Assembly: GCA_902577285.1 (NCBI GenBank) | Contig: CACGYL010000009.1 | Coordinates: 1 to 39,168 of the forward strand | Length of the DNA stretch: 39,168 nucleotides | Direction: 5' to 3' | Source of the DNA: an uncultured Pelagibacteraceae bacterium | GTDB taxonomy: Bacteria > Pseudomonadota > Alphaproteobacteria > Pelagibacterales > Pelagibacteraceae | Shown here: positions 8,972-23,427 of the stretch, one piece after another | Position numbering within the stretch: position 1 is the first letter of the stretch | How the letters are laid out: each line of letters begins with the position of its first letter | Made by a program: the position numbers and the translations under genes | Notes under the pieces: model-generated | Told to the model about the DNA's origin: nothing | Database searches by the model: none | What the model saw: only the letters and a program-made list of their open reading frames with translations

Positions 8972-9982
8972 ATGAATATAGCAATAGTCGGAGCAACTGG
9001 AAACGTAGGTAGAAAATTAATTGAAGTTTTGGAAAAAAAAAACTTTCCAATAAATGAAGCTTATTTAGTTGCTTCTCCAAATAGTGCTGGAAAAAAAATA
9101 AATTTTTTAGGTAAAGAGCATACAGTAATAAACTTAGAGGAGTTTGATTTTTCAAAAGTAAAAATAGCATTTTTTGCTGCTGGATCTGCAATAGCTGAAA
9201 AATGGGCACCAATAGCTGCTGAAAAAACAATAGTTATAGACAATTCAAAGTTTTTTAGAAAAGATCCTGAAATACCTTTAATTGTACCCGAGGTAAATTC
9301 AAAAGAATTACCAAAATTTAAAAACAAAAATATTATTGCCAATGCTAATTGTTCTGTAATTCCAATAGTTGTAGCGCTTAAACCTCTGCACGATTTATAT
9401 AATGTCAAAAGAATAGTCGCATCAACTTACCAATCAGTATCAGGTGCAGGAAAGGCTGGAATGGATGAACTTATATCTCAAACAAAAGAAGTATTAGAAA
9501 ACAAAAATGTTCAGTCTAAAAACTTTACTAAGCAGATAGCTTTCAATGCAATACCACATATCGATAGCTTTCTTGAAAATGGAAGTACAAAAGAAGAGCA
9601 AAAAAATCATGATGAAGTTAAAAAAATTTTAGATAATAAAATTAGTATTACATCTACTTGTGTAAGAATTCCTGTTCTTGTATCTCACTCAATAAGTGTG
9701 AATGTAGAATTTAATAAGAAACATAACTTAGAAGAAGTAAAAACTGTTTTATCATCATCTCCGGGATGTAAAGTAGTTGATGAACAAAAAGATGGTGGAT
9801 ACATCACCCCAGTTGAAGCTGAAGATAAATTTGAAACATTTGTATCAAGAATCAGAGATGACTCATCTCAACTTAATTCAATTAATTTATGGATAGTATC
9901 AGATAATTTATTAAAAGGTGCTGCTCTTAATGCTGTTGAAATTGCTGAAGCTTTAGTAGAAAAAGATTTTTATGGAAGATAA
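8972..9982 (+). CDS. asd: Aspartate-semialdehyde dehydrogenase
   Basis: Asd reduces aspartyl phosphate to aspartate semialdehyde with NADPH, the branch point to lysine/diaminopimelate, homoserine, methionine and threonine. The N-terminal nucleotide-binding motif GATGNVGRKL is clear. The nucleophile is Cys127 in NANCSVIP, followed by STYQSVSGAGKAGMDEL and the active-site segment RIPVLVSHSISVNVEF. Length 336 is typical. It starts 18 bases after dmdA and its last 11 bases are shared with sdhC. Homoserine from this route is the substrate of metX, encoded at the other end of the window. Confidence 0.97.
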   Translation: MNIAIVGATGNVGRKLIEVLEKKNFPINEAYLVASPNSAGKKINFLGKEHTVINLEEFDFSKVKIAFFAAGSAIAEKWAPIAAEKTIVIDNSKFFRKDPEIPLIVPEVNSKELPKFKNKNIIANANCSVIPIVVALKPLHDLYNVKRIVASTYQSVSGAGKAGMDELISQTKEVLENKNVQSKNFTKQIAFNAIPHIDSFLENGSTKEEQKNHDEVKKILDNKISITSTCVRIPVLVSHSISVNVEFNKKHNLEEVKTVLSSSPGCKVVDEQKDGGYITPVEAEDKFETFVSRIRDDSSQLNSINLWIVSDNLLKGAALNAVEIAEALVEKDFYGR

Positions 9983-10355
9983 AAATCCAATATCACCGCA
10001 TATACAGATTTATAATTGGCATATTTCCTCATTAGTTTCAATATCACATCGGATAACTGGTATAATAAATTTTTTTGCTATTACTTTAATAGGTTTATGG
10101 ATAGCTTCATTATTATTAGGTGAGGGTTATTATGAACACACAAGTTCTTTTTTATCTTCTTTTTTTGGTAAATTTATTTGTATTGGAATAATCTGGTCTT
10201 TCACATTTCAAGTTCTAAGTGAGATAAGGCATTTGATAATGGATTTAGGCTATGGTTTTGAACCCAAAACTACAAAAATATCTGGATTGATTGTTTTAAT
10301 TGGCTCTTTTCCTATATCAGTTTCAATTTACGCTATTGGAAGGTTAATAATTTAA
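9972..10355 (+). CDS. sdhC: Succinate dehydrogenase cytochrome b556 subunit
   Basis: SdhC is an inner-membrane anchor of complex II, binding haem b and ubiquinone. The 127-residue protein begins with the family signature ISPHIQIYNWHISSLVSISHRITG and has three hydrophobic helices. The haem-ligand histidine is expected at His87 in EIRHLIMDLGYG. The ATG at 9972 lies inside the end of asd (11-base overlap), and the N-terminal family motif begins a few residues later, so this start is well supported. It is the first gene of sdhCDAB. Confidence 0.95.
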   Translation: MEDKNPISPHIQIYNWHISSLVSISHRITGIINFFAITLIGLWIASLLLGEGYYEHTSSFLSSFFGKFICIGIIWSFTFQVLSEIRHLIMDLGYGFEPKTTKISGLIVLIGSFPISVSIYAIGRLII

Positions 10356-10678
10356 TGGGATCTGTAACTAAGAAATGGGTATTTTTAAAGTTAAGTTCGG
10401 CAATTTTAATACCTTTAATGATATGGTTTGCAATGAGTTTAGCTTCTATTTATGACAAAAGCTATAATGAAGTTTTAACATTTATATCTTCACAGCCATC
10501 CAAATTATTGTTCAGCATGTTTTTGATTTTTGCATATTTTTTCTCTGCACTAAGCATAAGCGAGGTTTTTGAAGATTATATTGAAGACAAAAATATCAAA
10601 AATGCCGCAAATAAAACCTTAAATATCTTTGCTATAGTATTTCCATTATTAATAATTATCTTAGTATTTAATTTATAG
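10355..10678 (+). CDS. sdhD: Succinate dehydrogenase membrane anchor subunit
   Basis: This is the second membrane anchor of complex II. The 107-residue protein has three predicted transmembrane segments, at roughly residues 11-31, 44-66 and 84-105. SdhD sequences are poorly conserved; here the assignment rests mainly on size, topology and position between sdhC and sdhA. The start overlaps the sdhC stop by one base (TAATG), and sdhA begins 2 bases after its stop. The segment after helix 2 ([15 protein letters not shown]) replaces the canonical H-x(10)-D-Y region and has no histidine there, so haem ligation on this side cannot be confirmed by eye. Confidence 0.88.
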   Translation: MGSVTKKWVFLKLSSAILIPLMIWFAMSLASIYDKSYNEVLTFISSQPSKLLFSMFLIFAYFFSALSISEVFEDYIEDKNIKNAANKTLNIFAIVFPLLIIILVFNL

Positions 10679-10680
10679 TT

Positions 10681-12456
10681 ATGAGTTCGTATAAAATAAT
10701 TGATCATGAATATGATGTAGTTGTCTTGGGTGCTGGTGGTTCAGGTTTAAGAGCTGCGGTTGGACTAAGTGAAGCTGGTTTGAAAACAGCCTGTGTGTCA
10801 AAAGTATTCCCTACAAGAAGTCATACCTCTGCAGCACAAGGAGGTATTTCCGCAGCGTTAGGAAATATGGGTGAGGATGACTGGAGATGGCATATGTATG
10901 ATACAGTTAAAGGTGCTGATTGGTTGGGTGACCAAGACTCAATTGAATATTTGTGTAAAGAGGCCCCAGCAGCAGTGCTAGAATTAGAAAAGTATGGAGT
11001 TCCATTTAGTAGAACTGAAGATGGAAAAATTTATCAAAGACCCTTTGGGGGTATGACAAAAAATTATGGGAACGAGACAGTCCAGAGGACATGTGCGGCT
11101 GCTGACAGAACAGGTCATGCAATACTTCACACTCTGTATGGCCAAGCTTTGAAGCACAATACTGAATTTTTTATTGAGTACTTTGCACTAGATTTAATAA
11201 TGAAAGATGGAGCATGCAAAGGTTTAATTGCTTGGAACCTTAACGATGGAACTATACACAGATTCAGATCACACATTACTATTATTGCAACAGGAGGGTA
11301 TGGAAAAGTATATTACTCAGCTACTTCTGCTCATACTTGTACTGGAGATGGTAATGCGATGGTCTTGAGAGCTGGTTTACCTTTACAAGACATGGAATTT
11401 GTACAATTTCACCCTACTGGCATATACGGCCATGGAACTTTAATTTCAGAAGGTGTTAGAGGTGAAGGAGGTTATTTAGTAAATTCAAAAGGTGAAAGAT
11501 TTATGGAGCGTTACGCACCAAAAGCAAAAGATTTGGCATCAAGAGACGTAGTAAGTAGATCAATTGCGGTAGAAATAAATGAAGGTAGAGGTATAGGAAA
11601 AGAACAAGATCATGTTCATCTTCATATAGATCACTTAGACCCTAAAGTTATAGAAGAAAGATTACCAGGTATTTCTGAAGCTTCTAAATTATTTGCGAAC
11701 GTTGATGTAACTAAGGAACCAATACCAGTTGTTCCAACTGTGCATTACAACATGGGAGGAATACCAACAAACTATAAGGCCGAAGTTCTTACAGTTAATG
11801 GATCGGAGAAAACTGTTCCTGGTTTAATGGCAATTGGAGAAGCTGCATGTGTATCTGTTCATGGTGCTAATAGATTGGGCTCAAACTCATTAATTGATCT
11901 TGTAGTTTTTGGAAGAGCAGCTGCAAAAAGAGCAGCAGAACTTGTAAAACCAAGAATGAAACATATCGAAATCGACAAAAGTGAGACTGATAGATGTTTA
12001 GATAGATTTGATAAACTTAGAAACTCTCAAGGTTCTAACCCTACATCTGAACTTAGACTATCAATGCAAAAAACGATGCAGTCTAAATGTGCTGTTTTTA
12101 GAAGTGAAAAGACATTAAAAGAAGGTGTTGATGAAATAAGAAAACCTTTTGAGGGCATGGAATCTTTATCTGTTAAAGATAAATCATTAATATTTAATAC
12201 AGATCTAGTCGAAACTTTAGAATTCGATAACTTAATTAGACAAGCAATAACTACTATGGACTCAGCTTATCACAGAAAAGAAAGTAGAGGAGCACATGCA
12301 AGAGAAGACTTTCCGAAAAGAGATGATGAAAATTATATGCAACATACTCTCTCATGGTGCAATGGTTCTAAAACAAAAATAAATTATAGACCAGTTCATA
12401 GATCAACACTAACTAATGATGTACAATATTTTCCTCCTCAGGAAAGAGTATATTAA
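10681..12456 (+). CDS. sdhA: Succinate dehydrogenase flavoprotein subunit
   Basis: SdhA oxidises succinate to fumarate with covalently bound FAD. The N-terminal dinucleotide fold [13 protein letters not shown] is present. His48 in [10 protein letters not shown] is the expected site of covalent FAD attachment. The substrate site is formed by [22 protein letters not shown] and the RDVVSRS arginine, with [11 protein letters not shown] and [14 protein letters not shown] later. The C-terminal ends with the usual [19 protein letters not shown]-like tail. Length 591 is normal. It overlaps sdhB by one base. Confidence 0.98.
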   Translation: MSSYKIIDHEYDVVVLGAGGSGLRAAVGLSEAGLKTACVSKVFPTRSHTSAAQGGISAALGNMGEDDWRWHMYDTVKGADWLGDQDSIEYLCKEAPAAVLELEKYGVPFSRTEDGKIYQRPFGGMTKNYGNETVQRTCAAADRTGHAILHTLYGQALKHNTEFFIEYFALDLIMKDGACKGLIAWNLNDGTIHRFRSHITIIATGGYGKVYYSATSAHTCTGDGNAMVLRAGLPLQDMEFVQFHPTGIYGHGTLISEGVRGEGGYLVNSKGERFMERYAPKAKDLASRDVVSRSIAVEINEGRGIGKEQDHVHLHIDHLDPKVIEERLPGISEASKLFANVDVTKEPIPVVPTVHYNMGGIPTNYKAEVLTVNGSEKTVPGLMAIGEAACVSVHGANRLGSNSLIDLVVFGRAAAKRAAELVKPRMKHIEIDKSETDRCLDRFDKLRNSQGSNPTSELRLSMQKTMQSKCAVFRSEKTLKEGVDEIRKPFEGMESLSVKDKSLIFNTDLVETLEFDNLIRQAITTMDSAYHRKESRGAHAREDFPKRDDENYMQHTLSWCNGSKTKINYRPVHRSTLTNDVQYFPPQERVY

Positions 12457-13226
12457 TGGTACAATTTAATTTACCGTCAAATTCAAAAATAAAAAAAGGT
12501 CAATATTACAAAGACAAAACAGGATCAAAAAATATAAGAAAAGTAAATATTTATAGATGGGATCCATCTAAAAATGAAAATCCAAGAATTGATACTTATG
12601 AAGTTGATATGGATAATTGCTCTTCTAAAGTTTTAGATATTTTAAATAAAATCAAAAATGAAATTGATCCGTCTATTGCATATAGAAGATCATGTGCTCA
12701 TGGAGTATGTGGGTCATGTGCAATGAATATGAATGGAAAGAATGGTCTAGCGTGCACCAAATCTCATTCTGAATTAGATGGAGATATCGATATTTATCCA
12801 TTACCACATTTAAAAGTCTTAAAAGATTTAATTGGAGACTTAAGTACTCTTTACAAACAATACGAGTCAGTTGAACCTTGGCTAAAAACAACAAAAATAA
12901 ATGACAAAGAAAACATTCAGACAAAAGAGGATAGAGCAAAATTAGACGGTTTATATGAGTGTATAATGTGTGCGTGCTGTTCAACCTCCTGCCCAAGTTA
13001 TTGGTGGAATGGTGAAAAATATTTAGGTCCTGCAGTTTTACTTCAAGCTTACAGGTGGATAATTGATAGTAGAGACGAGGACAGAAAAGAAAGACTTAAA
13101 AAAGTTGCTGACGAACTTAAACTTTATAGATGTCATACTATCTTGAATTGTACAAATGCTTGCCCTAAGGGCTTAAATCCTGCAAAAGCTATTGCAGAGA
13201 TAAAGAAAATGCTTGCAACAGCTTGA
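12456..13226 (+). CDS. sdhB: Succinate dehydrogenase iron-sulfur subunit
   Basis: SdhB carries electrons from FAD to ubiquinone through three clusters. The [2Fe-2S] ligands lie in [16 protein letters not shown] and the later LACT. The [4Fe-4S] motif is [16 protein letters not shown]. The [3Fe-4S] cysteines are in [17 protein letters not shown] together with the CSTSCP region. Length 256 is typical. The ATG overlaps the sdhA stop by one base. A 24-base gap follows before mmsA. Confidence 0.98.
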   Translation: MVQFNLPSNSKIKKGQYYKDKTGSKNIRKVNIYRWDPSKNENPRIDTYEVDMDNCSSKVLDILNKIKNEIDPSIAYRRSCAHGVCGSCAMNMNGKNGLACTKSHSELDGDIDIYPLPHLKVLKDLIGDLSTLYKQYESVEPWLKTTKINDKENIQTKEDRAKLDGLYECIMCACCSTSCPSYWWNGEKYLGPAVLLQAYRWIIDSRDEDRKERLKKVADELKLYRCHTILNCTNACPKGLNPAKAIAEIKKMLATA

Positions 13227-13250
13227 TTACTTAATTAAATAATTTTAATC

Positions 13251-15711
<2,461 letters not shown>

Positions 15712-16872
15712 ATGAATATCCACGAGCACCAGGCAAAAGAAATACTTAAAAAGTATGGCGCGGTTGTACCCGAAGGTGTTTATGCTCTTAATGTAAATGA
15801 ATTAATTGAAAAAGTAAAAAATCTCAAAGCAGATAAGTATGTATTAAAAGCTCAAATTCATGCAGGAGGTAGAGGAAAGGCTGGAGGCGTAAAAATTGTT
15901 GATAATATTGCTCTTTTGGAAGAGGAAGCGAAAAAATTGTTTGGTAAAACATTAGTTACTCATCAAACTGGACCCTCAGGGCGAGAGGTGAAAAGATTGT
16001 ATGTTGAAACTGCATCAGAAATAGAAAAAGAATTCTATCTGTCTTGTCTTGTTGATAGAGCTTCTGCAAAAATTGCATTTATTTCCAGCGATCAGGGTGG
16101 AATGAATATTGAGGAAGTTGCTGTAAAATTACCAGAGAAAATAATCACTACTAAAGTAGATTTTAATGAAAGTATTTCAGAGGAAGACTGTAACAAAATT
16201 ATTAAAATTTTTGATTTAGACAACGATGCAAGTAAACAAGCAATCAATTTAATAAAATCAATTTATAAAATGTTCATTGATACAGATGCAAATTTAGTAG
16301 AGATTAACCCTCTAATTTTGACCAAAAAAAACAAAATTGTATGTTTGGATGCAAAGATGACTTTTGACGAAAATGCATTATTTAAACATCCAGAAATTCA
16401 GAAACTAAGAGATTTTAATGAAGAAGAAGAAACTGAAATTGAAGCAAGCAAACACGATCTTGCATACATTAAATTGGACGGAAATATAGGATGTATGGTA
16501 AATGGTGCTGGATTAGCAATGGCTACTATGGATATTATTAAATTATATGGAGAAGAGCCTGCAAATTTTTTAGACGTAGGTGGTGGTGCCTCTAAAGAAA
16601 AAGTTTCAGCAGCATTTAAAATTATCTTATCTGACAAAAATGTAAAAGGAATATTAATAAATATTTTTGGAGGAATAATGAGATGTGACGTACTCGCACA
16701 AGGTGTTGTGGATGCAGCAAAAGAAATTAAAATTAAAGTTCCTTTAGTAGTGAGACTAGCAGGCACAAACTTTAAAGAGGGAAAAGAAATTTTAGATAAT
16801 TCAGGTTTAGAGATTATTTCTGCAAATGATTTATCCGATGCAGCAAAAAAAATTGTTGAGGAAATTAAATAA
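15712..16872 (+). CDS. sucC: Succinyl-CoA synthetase beta subunit
   Basis: SucC is the nucleotide-binding beta subunit of succinyl-CoA synthetase, which makes ATP or GTP from succinyl-CoA. It has an N-terminal ATP-grasp domain ([43 protein letters not shown]) and a C-terminal CoA-ligase domain ([40 protein letters not shown]). Length 386 is standard. Zero bases separate it from mdh, and it overlaps sucD by one base. Confidence 0.98.
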   Translation: MNIHEHQAKEILKKYGAVVPEGVYALNVNELIEKVKNLKADKYVLKAQIHAGGRGKAGGVKIVDNIALLEEEAKKLFGKTLVTHQTGPSGREVKRLYVETASEIEKEFYLSCLVDRASAKIAFISSDQGGMNIEEVAVKLPEKIITTKVDFNESISEEDCNKIIKIFDLDNDASKQAINLIKSIYKMFIDTDANLVEINPLILTKKNKIVCLDAKMTFDENALFKHPEIQKLRDFNEEEETEIEASKHDLAYIKLDGNIGCMVNGAGLAMATMDIIKLYGEEPANFLDVGGGASKEKVSAAFKIILSDKNVKGILINIFGGIMRCDVLAQGVVDAAKEIKIKVPLVVRLAGTNFKEGKEILDNSGLEIISANDLSDAAKKIVEEIK

Positions 16873-17747
16873 TGTCAGTTTTAATTAACAAGGATACAAA
16901 AGTAATTTGTCAAGGTTTTACCGGCGCTCATGGAACTTTTCATTCTGAACAATCTATTAAGTATGGAACTAACTTGGTTGGTGGAGTTACTCCTAAAAAA
17001 GGAGGTCAAATTCATTTGGAAAGACCAGTATTTAATACTGTTAAAGAAGCTAAAGATCAGACAGGTGCAAATGCAACAATGATTTATGTTCCTGCAAAGT
17101 TTGCAGCTTCAGCAATTATAGAGGCAATTGATTCATCTATAGAATTGATTGTATGTATAAGTGAGGGAATTCCAGTTTTAGACATGCTTAAAGTAAAAAG
17201 AAGACTTTCGAACTCTAAATCGAGACTTATTGGTCCCAACTGTCCAGGTATAATAACTCCTGATGAATGTAAAATTGGAATAATGCCTGGAAATATTCAT
17301 AAAAAAGGAACAGTAGGAATTGTTTCTAGGTCAGGAACATTAACTTACGAGGCTGTAGCACAAACCTCGGAAAATGGCCTTGGTCAATCTACATGTATAG
17401 GAATAGGTGGAGATCCAATAAATGGTACAAATTTTATTGATTGCCTAGATCTGTTTTTAAATGATGAAAAAACTGAGTCTATAGTCATGATTGGTGAGAT
17501 CGGAGGTACTGCTGAAGAAGAAGCTGCTGAATTTATAAAAAATCATAAGATAAAAAAACCAATGGTTGGATTTGTAGCTGGAATTACAGCACCACCTGGT
17601 AGAAGAATGGGTCATGCTGGTGCAATAATATCAGGGGGAAAAGGTAACGCTGATGAAAAAATTAAAATTATGGAAAAATCTGGTATTACAATGGCAAAAT
17701 CACCATCTGAAATTGGAATAACTCTATTGAATAAATTGTCTAATTGA
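16872..17747 (+). CDS. sucD: Succinyl-CoA synthetase alpha subunit
   Basis: SucD binds CoA and carries the phosphohistidine intermediate. The CoA-binding N-terminal segment is [25 protein letters not shown] and the glycine-rich [13 protein letters not shown] follow. The active-site His248 lies in [14 protein letters not shown]. At 291 residues it is complete. It pairs with sucC by a one-base overlap. A 33-base gap holding a TATAAT separates it from sucA. Confidence 0.98.
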   Translation: MSVLINKDTKVICQGFTGAHGTFHSEQSIKYGTNLVGGVTPKKGGQIHLERPVFNTVKEAKDQTGANATMIYVPAKFAASAIIEAIDSSIELIVCISEGIPVLDMLKVKRRLSNSKSRLIGPNCPGIITPDECKIGIMPGNIHKKGTVGIVSRSGTLTYEAVAQTSENGLGQSTCIGIGGDPINGTNFIDCLDLFLNDEKTESIVMIGEIGGTAEEEAAEFIKNHKIKKPMVGFVAGITAPPGRRMGHAGAIISGGKGNADEKIKIMEKSGITMAKSPSEIGITLLNKLSN

Positions 17748-17769
17748 TAACACCTTATTCGTGTATAAT
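17744..17769 (+). promoter_or_regulatory. Possible weak internal promoter before sucA
   Basis: A perfect TATAAT occurs at 17764-17769 in the 33-base sucD-sucA gap. The best upstream match is TTGATA at 17744-17749, but the spacer is only 14 bases, short for a sigma-70 promoter. Initiation would fall about 5 bases before the sucA ATG. In DNA this A/T-rich a TATAAT alone is weak evidence. Confidence 0.2.
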
Positions 17770-17780
17770 TATATTTAAAA

Positions 17781-20681
17781 ATGTCATCATCTAAAAATTT
17801 AGAATACAAAAAAACTTCATTTCTTAATAAATCAAATAGTGCATTTATAGAACAAATGTATGTGAAGTATGTAAATAATGATCCAAATTTACCTGAAAGT
17901 TGGAAAAAATATTTTATAGATATTGGTGATGACATCAATTCAATTGTTAAAGAGGTTAATGGACCATCTTGGAGTCCAAGAAAAAATAAAATTGATGAGA
18001 GTAAAATACTTGAAAATGAAATTGAGCTTCTAGAAAGTCAAAATAAAGAAATAGATCAAAAAGATATAGTTGCAAGTAACAGTAATTCTATTAAAGCAGT
18101 CTCTTTGATTAGAGCTTATAGACAGCGTGGTCATTTATTATCAAAAGTTGATCCATTAGAAATGAGAGAAAGTGAGTATCTTGACGAATTACATCCTGAA
18201 AATTATGGATTTAAAAAAGATGACTATAGTAAAAAAATTTACTTAGATGGTGTCTTAAATAAAGAATATTCTAATATAAAAGAAATTCTCTCTATATTAA
18301 GAAAAATTTATTGCGGAAATATTGGTTATGAATATATGCATATTTCAAATCCAACAGAAAGAAAATGGTTTCGAGATAGAGTTGAAAAAGATGAAAATGC
18401 ATTGAAATTTACAGTAAATGGAAAAAATGCAATCTTAAATAAATTAATACAAGCTGAGGGTTTTGAAAAATTTTTACACACAAAATATGTGGGATCAAAA
18501 AGATTTGGTCTTGATGGTGGTGAAAGTTTGATACCTGCGTTAGAGCAAATAATTAAAATTGGTGGTCAGTCAAATATTAAAGAAGTTAAAATTGGCATGT
18601 CCCATAGGGGAAGACTAAATGTTTTAGCTAACGTTTTACAAAAATCATACAAAAGAATATTTAACGAGTTTGCTGGTGAAATTAATAATACAGATGAAGA
18701 TAGCGCCGGTGATGTAAAATATCATTTGGGAGCATCTTCCGATAGAGAATTTGATGGAAATGTAGTTCATGTAAGTCTTACTGACAATCCTTCACATTTA
18801 GAGGCAGTCAATCCAGTTGTCTTAGGTCAAACTAGAGCAAAACAATTTTTTCATAAAGATGTAAAAAGAAATAAGGTTATTCCAATTTTAATTCATGGAG
18901 ATGCTGCTTTCGCAGGACAAGGTGTTGTAGCTGAATGTTTTGCCATGTCTGGTTTGCCAGGGCATAATACTGGTGGAACAATTCATATAATTGTAAATAA
19001 CCAAATTGGGTTTACAACAAGTCCAAGATTTGCAAGATCCTCACCTCATCCATCAGATATTGCTAAAATGGTTGAGGCTCCAATAATACACGTCAATGGA
19101 GATGATCCAGAGTCTGTAGTTTATGGATCAAGAATTGCAACTGAGTTCAGGCTTAAATTCAATCGAGATGTGGTTTTAGATTTAGTTTGTTATAGAAGAT
19201 TTGGACATAATGAGGGAGATGAGCCCTCTTTCACCCAACCTCTTATGTACAAAAAAATAAGATCACATCCTTCTGCGGCAAAAATTTATGGATCAAAACT
19301 TATAGATGAGGATTTACTTTCAGAAAATGATTTAAATGATTTAATTAAAAAATTTAAAACTTTATTAGATGATCAATTTAAAACTGCAAAAGATTACAAA
19401 CCAAAAATAGAATGGTTTGAAGGTGCTTGGTCGAGTTATAAGCCTAAAAAAGGAAAAGATAAAAAGGGAATTACAGGTTCGGATCCTGATTTATTAAGAA
19501 ATATCTCAGATAAAATAAATATAATTCCTAACGAAACTAATATTCACAAGACTATTAGTAAAATATTTCAAAACAGAAAAAAAACAATTGATCAAGGTTT
19601 TAATATTGATTGGTCATCAGCAGAAGCACTTGCTTTTGGTTCATTGTTGGAAGAGGGTTTCCCAGTAAGGTTTGTAGGTCAAGATTCTGGAAGAGGAACT
19701 TTTAGTCAAAGGCACTCAGTTTTACGTAATCAATTAGATAACACCAGATATATACCTTTAAATAGCATTTCAAAAAATCAAAAGAAATTCGAAATTGTAG
19801 ATAGTTTCTTATCGGAGTTAGCAGTTCTTGGTTTTGAGTATGGTTATAGTTTAGTTGAGCCCAATACATTAACAATCTGGGAAGCGCAATTTGGTGATTT
19901 TGCTAATGGAGCACAAGTTATAATAGATCAATTTATATCTTCAGGTGAAAGAAAATGGCAGAGAGCCTCTGGTTTAGTAATGTTATTGCCTCATGGATAT
20001 GAAGGTCAGGGTCCCGAGCATTCTTCTGCAAGATTAGAAAGATTTTTACAGTTGTGTGCTAATGATAATCTTCAAGTGATGAATTGCACAACGCCAGCTA
20101 ATTACTTTCATGCTCTTAGAAGACAGATTCATCGTGACTTTAGAAAACCTTTAGTTTTAATGACACCAAAGTCACTTTTAAGAAATAAATATTGTGTTTC
20201 AAGTATTGAGGATTTTAATAAGCAAACTTCATTTCATCGAATTTTATGGGACCATGCACTAAGTAAAGATTCTAAAAATTTTATAAAATTGAAAAAACCC
20301 GCAGAAATTAAAAAAGTTATTCTTTGTTCTGGAAAAGTTTATTTTGATTTATTAGTTGCTAGAGAAAAAATTAAAAGAGACGATGTGATCTTGTTTAGAA
20401 TAGAACAATTATATCCTTTTCCCGTAAAAAGCTTGGTCAAAGAGCTTAAGCCTTACGCAAATAATGCTAAATTTTATTGGTGCCAAGAAGAACCAAAAAA
20501 TATGGGAGCATGGTTTTCAGTGAGAGATTATATTCAATGGACATTAGAAACTATTAAAGCTAAAAATAATTATATTTCTTATATAGGAAGAAATCCTGAT
20601 GCATCTCCTGCAACTGGCTATGCAAAAAGGCATATGGTAGAACAAGAAAAGATTATAAAAGAAGTTTTCGATAATGAGTGA
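17781..20681 (+). CDS. sucA: 2-oxoglutarate dehydrogenase E1 component
   Basis: SucA is the thiamine-diphosphate decarboxylase of the 2-oxoglutarate dehydrogenase complex, passing succinyl groups to the SucB lipoyl arm. The N-terminus carries the E2-binding segment ([19 protein letters not shown]). [16 protein letters not shown] follows, then the active-site segments [15 protein letters not shown] and [13 protein letters not shown] near residue 373, then [10 protein letters not shown]. The C-terminal half contains the transketolase-like domain with [16 protein letters not shown] and [21 protein letters not shown]. At 966 residues it is the normal size. Its stop overlaps sucB by 8 bases. Confidence 0.98.
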   Translation: MSSSKNLEYKKTSFLNKSNSAFIEQMYVKYVNNDPNLPESWKKYFIDIGDDINSIVKEVNGPSWSPRKNKIDESKILENEIELLESQNKEIDQKDIVASNSNSIKAVSLIRAYRQRGHLLSKVDPLEMRESEYLDELHPENYGFKKDDYSKKIYLDGVLNKEYSNIKEILSILRKIYCGNIGYEYMHISNPTERKWFRDRVEKDENALKFTVNGKNAILNKLIQAEGFEKFLHTKYVGSKRFGLDGGESLIPALEQIIKIGGQSNIKEVKIGMSHRGRLNVLANVLQKSYKRIFNEFAGEINNTDEDSAGDVKYHLGASSDREFDGNVVHVSLTDNPSHLEAVNPVVLGQTRAKQFFHKDVKRNKVIPILIHGDAAFAGQGVVAECFAMSGLPGHNTGGTIHIIVNNQIGFTTSPRFARSSPHPSDIAKMVEAPIIHVNGDDPESVVYGSRIATEFRLKFNRDVVLDLVCYRRFGHNEGDEPSFTQPLMYKKIRSHPSAAKIYGSKLIDEDLLSENDLNDLIKKFKTLLDDQFKTAKDYKPKIEWFEGAWSSYKPKKGKDKKGITGSDPDLLRNISDKINIIPNETNIHKTISKIFQNRKKTIDQGFNIDWSSAEALAFGSLLEEGFPVRFVGQDSGRGTFSQRHSVLRNQLDNTRYIPLNSISKNQKKFEIVDSFLSELAVLGFEYGYSLVEPNTLTIWEAQFGDFANGAQVIIDQFISSGERKWQRASGLVMLLPHGYEGQGPEHSSARLERFLQLCANDNLQVMNCTTPANYFHALRRQIHRDFRKPLVLMTPKSLLRNKYCVSSIEDFNKQTSFHRILWDHALSKDSKNFIKLKKPAEIKKVILCSGKVYFDLLVAREKIKRDDVILFRIEQLYPFPVKSLVKELKPYANNAKFYWCQEEPKNMGAWFSVRDYIQWTLETIKAKNNYISYIGRNPDASPATGYAKRHMVEQEKIIKEVFDNE

Positions 20682-22014
20682 AAAAATATTAGTTCCAGCA
20701 TTAGGTGAGAGTATTACAGAAGCAACTGTCTCAAAATGGCTTAAAAAAGTCGGAGATTCAGTTGAAGCAGATGAAGCTATTGTTGAACTTGAGACTGATA
20801 AAGTCAACTTGGAAGTTCCATCACCATTAAGTGGAATTTTATCAGAAATTAAATCAAAAGATGGAGATACTGTTGAAGTTGGAGCAGTGCTAGGTTCTGT
20901 TTCTGAAGGGAAATCAAATGTAGAAAAAAAAGCACCCTCAAAGGAAGAAAAAGAAGTAGAAACTGTTCCTGAAGACCTCACAAAAGAGGAAAATACAAAC
21001 GTAATAAATCTAGAAATAGAGAAAAAACCTAATCCAAAATCAGGTAAAATTTCTGCAACTGGCAAAGAAGAGCCAATGGAACTTTTAGATAAGGTTAATG
21101 AAGAACCTCTTCTACTAACTGACGAAGTTCAAACAAACCAAACTACAAAAGTTAATCCTATTATTCTTTCACCAGCGGTGAGAAAAATTGCTGCTGAAAA
21201 TAATATTGATGTAGAAAAGGTTAAAGGTACAGGAAGGGATGGTAGAGTATTAAAAGGTGACCTCTTAAGCTTGATGGGCTTAAATCCACAACCTAATCAA
21301 AGAAGAATTCAATATGGTGAAGAAGAGAGAATTAAAATGACTAGGTTAAGACAAACAATAGCTAAAAGACTTAAACAAGCGCAAGAAAATGCAGCAATGT
21401 TAACAACTTTTAATGAAGTTGATATGTCTAGTATAATGTCGATGAGAAAGGAAAACCAAGAAGATTTTAAAAGTAGATATGGAATAAAGCTTGGATTAAT
21501 GTCATTCTTTGTAAAAGCCTGTGTCGTTGGCTTAAAATTATTTCCAGCAATAAATGCTGAAATTGAAGGAGAAGATATTATTTACAAAAATTATTATAAT
21601 ATAAGTTTTGCAGTTGGTACTGATAAAGGATTGGTTGTACCAGTTTTGAGAAATGCGGACGAGATGTCATTTGCTGATATAGAAAAAGAAATTAAAAGAC
21701 TTTCAGAAAAAGCTAATAGCGGAAATTTGTCAATTGAGGATCTTCAGGGAGGTACATTCACAATTAGCAATGGTGGTGTTTATGGCTCAATGTTATCGAC
21801 TCCTATTTTAAACCCACCTCAATCTGGTGTTTTGGGAATGCATAACATTGTAGAAAGACCAGTTAATGTTAACGGTGAAATAAAAATTAAACCTATAATG
21901 TATTTAGCATTATCATATGATCACAGAATAATAGATGGAAAAGAGTCCGTCACATTTCTAAAAACTGTTAAGGAAAATCTTGAGGACCCAAGGAGATTAT
22001 TTTTAAATATATAA
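20674..22014 (+). CDS. sucB: 2-oxoglutarate dehydrogenase E2 (dihydrolipoyl succinyltransferase)
   Basis: SucB is the core of the complex. It has a single lipoyl domain at residues 1 to about 77, with Lys43 in [11 protein letters not shown] as the lipoylation site. A charged linker covers roughly 80-160. A peripheral subunit-binding domain lies at about 164-200 ([22 protein letters not shown]). The catalytic acyltransferase domain ends with the active-site [11 protein letters not shown] (His417, Asp421). At 446 residues it is slightly longer than many homologues; the extra length is in the Glu/Lys/Asn-rich linker. It overlaps sucA by 8 bases and lpd by one base. Confidence 0.97.
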   Translation: MSEKILVPALGESITEATVSKWLKKVGDSVEADEAIVELETDKVNLEVPSPLSGILSEIKSKDGDTVEVGAVLGSVSEGKSNVEKKAPSKEEKEVETVPEDLTKEENTNVINLEIEKKPNPKSGKISATGKEEPMELLDKVNEEPLLLTDEVQTNQTTKVNPIILSPAVRKIAAENNIDVEKVKGTGRDGRVLKGDLLSLMGLNPQPNQRRIQYGEEERIKMTRLRQTIAKRLKQAQENAAMLTTFNEVDMSSIMSMRKENQEDFKSRYGIKLGLMSFFVKACVVGLKLFPAINAEIEGEDIIYKNYYNISFAVGTDKGLVVPVLRNADEMSFADIEKEIKRLSEKANSGNLSIEDLQGGTFTISNGGVYGSMLSTPILNPPQSGVLGMHNIVERPVNVNGEIKIKPIMYLALSYDHRIIDGKESVTFLKTVKENLEDPRRLFLNI

Positions 22015-23408
22015 TGGCTGATAAATTTGATGTTACAGTAATTGGTGGTGGTCCTGCAGGATACGTTTGTGCTATAAGATTGGCTCAATTAGGCCTAAAA
22101 ACTGCATGTATTGAGTCAAGAGGATCTTTAGGAGGAACATGTTTGAATATTGGATGTATACCATCAAAAAGTTTATTAAATCTATCTGAGAATTTTCATA
22201 AAGCTAAAAACTTTGCCAATATTGGTATTGAGACAGGTGAGATAAAATTAAATTTAAATAAAATGATGGAAAATAAAGAAAAATCTGTATCAACCTTAAC
22301 AAAAGGCGTAGAATTTTTGTTTAAAAAAAATAAAGTTACATACATTAAAGGGACCGGAACATTAAAGACAAAAGATGAAATATTAGTAAAAAATAATAAT
22401 CAAGAGACAAATATAAAATCTAACAAAATAATAATTAGTACTGGTTCAGCACCTTTACCTCTTCCTGGAATAGAGTTTGATGAAAAGCAAATATTATCTT
22501 CTACTGGAGCATTATCCATTTCTAAGCTACCAAAAAAAATGATTGTTGTAGGCGGTGGCTATATTGGTTTAGAAATGGGATCAGTTTGGTCGCGATTGGG
22601 AACTGAGGTTCAAGTTATAGAGTATCTAGATCATATTACCCCTGGATTAGATAAAGAAATTTCAAATGAGTTTATGAAAATTCTAAAAAAACAAAATATT
22701 AAATTTGATTTAAAAACTAAGGTTGAAAAAATTTCTAAAAATAGTGAGGGAGTTATCGTTGAAATTTCAAATGAAGGAAAAAAAAGTAAGTTAGAAGCAG
22801 ATGTAGTTCTTATTTCAGTAGGTCGAAAACCTTATACTGATAACTTAAATTTAGATAAAATTGGTGTTAGTCAGGACAAAAAAGGTAGAATTAAAGTTGA
22901 TAAAAATTTTGAGACAAATATTAAAAATATTTATGCAATAGGTGATGTGATAGATGGTCCTATGCTTGCTCACAAGGCAGAAGAAGAGGGGATTGCTGTT
23001 GCAGAACTAATCGCAGGTCAATCTGGACATGTAAATTATAACTTGATTCCAGGAGTAATATATACATCTCCAGAAGTTGCTTATGTAGGTCAAAATGAGG
23101 AGCAGCTTAAAGAAAAAAATATCAGTTATAAAATTGGAAAATTTCCTTTCATAGCAAATTCAAGAGCTAAGGCAATAAACGAGCCTGAGGGATTCGTAAA
23201 AATATTAGCTGATAAAGCAACAGATCGCGTTCTAGGTGTACATATTATTGGTCCACATGCTGGAGAAATGATTGCTGAGATGTCTGTTGCCATGGAATTC
23301 GGTGCTAGTTCTGAGGATATTGCAAGAACTTGTCATGCTCATCCTACTTTTTCAGAGGCGATCAAAGAGGCAGCATTATCTGTAGATAAAAGACAAATTC
23401 ACTCTTAA
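22014..23408 (+). CDS. lpdA: Dihydrolipoyl dehydrogenase (E3)
   Basis: This flavoprotein reoxidises the dihydrolipoyl arm of SucB with NAD+. It may also serve the pyruvate dehydrogenase and glycine cleavage complexes. The FAD motif is VIGGGPAGYVCAIR. The redox-active disulfide is Cys43/Cys48 in GTCLNIGCIPSKSLL. The NAD motif is VVGGGYIGLEMGSVW, and the C-terminal dimer interface carries the catalytic His-Glu pair in CHAHPTFSEAIKEAA. Length 464 is normal. It begins at the sucB stop (one-base overlap), so it is probably the E3 for 2-oxoglutarate dehydrogenase. Confidence 0.97.
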   Translation: MADKFDVTVIGGGPAGYVCAIRLAQLGLKTACIESRGSLGGTCLNIGCIPSKSLLNLSENFHKAKNFANIGIETGEIKLNLNKMMENKEKSVSTLTKGVEFLFKKNKVTYIKGTGTLKTKDEILVKNNNQETNIKSNKIIISTGSAPLPLPGIEFDEKQILSSTGALSISKLPKKMIVVGGGYIGLEMGSVWSRLGTEVQVIEYLDHITPGLDKEISNEFMKILKKQNIKFDLKTKVEKISKNSEGVIVEISNEGKKSKLEADVVLISVGRKPYTDNLNLDKIGVSQDKKGRIKVDKNFETNIKNIYAIGDVIDGPMLAHKAEEEGIAVAELIAGQSGHVNYNLIPGVIYTSPEVAYVGQNEEQLKEKNISYKIGKFPFIANSRAKAINEPEGFVKILADKATDRVLGVHIIGPHAGEMIAEMSVAMEFGASSEDIARTCHAHPTFSEAIKEAALSVDKRQIHS

Positions 23409-23427
23409 TATATTTCATAATTTTTTT

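Noticed and set aside
20544-21065. 173-codon - strand open frame across sucA/sucB
   Set aside because: It lies opposite the well-supported sucA end and sucB lipoyl domain; Ser/Thr/Phe-rich composition is the mirror of Glu/Lys-rich sense sequence.
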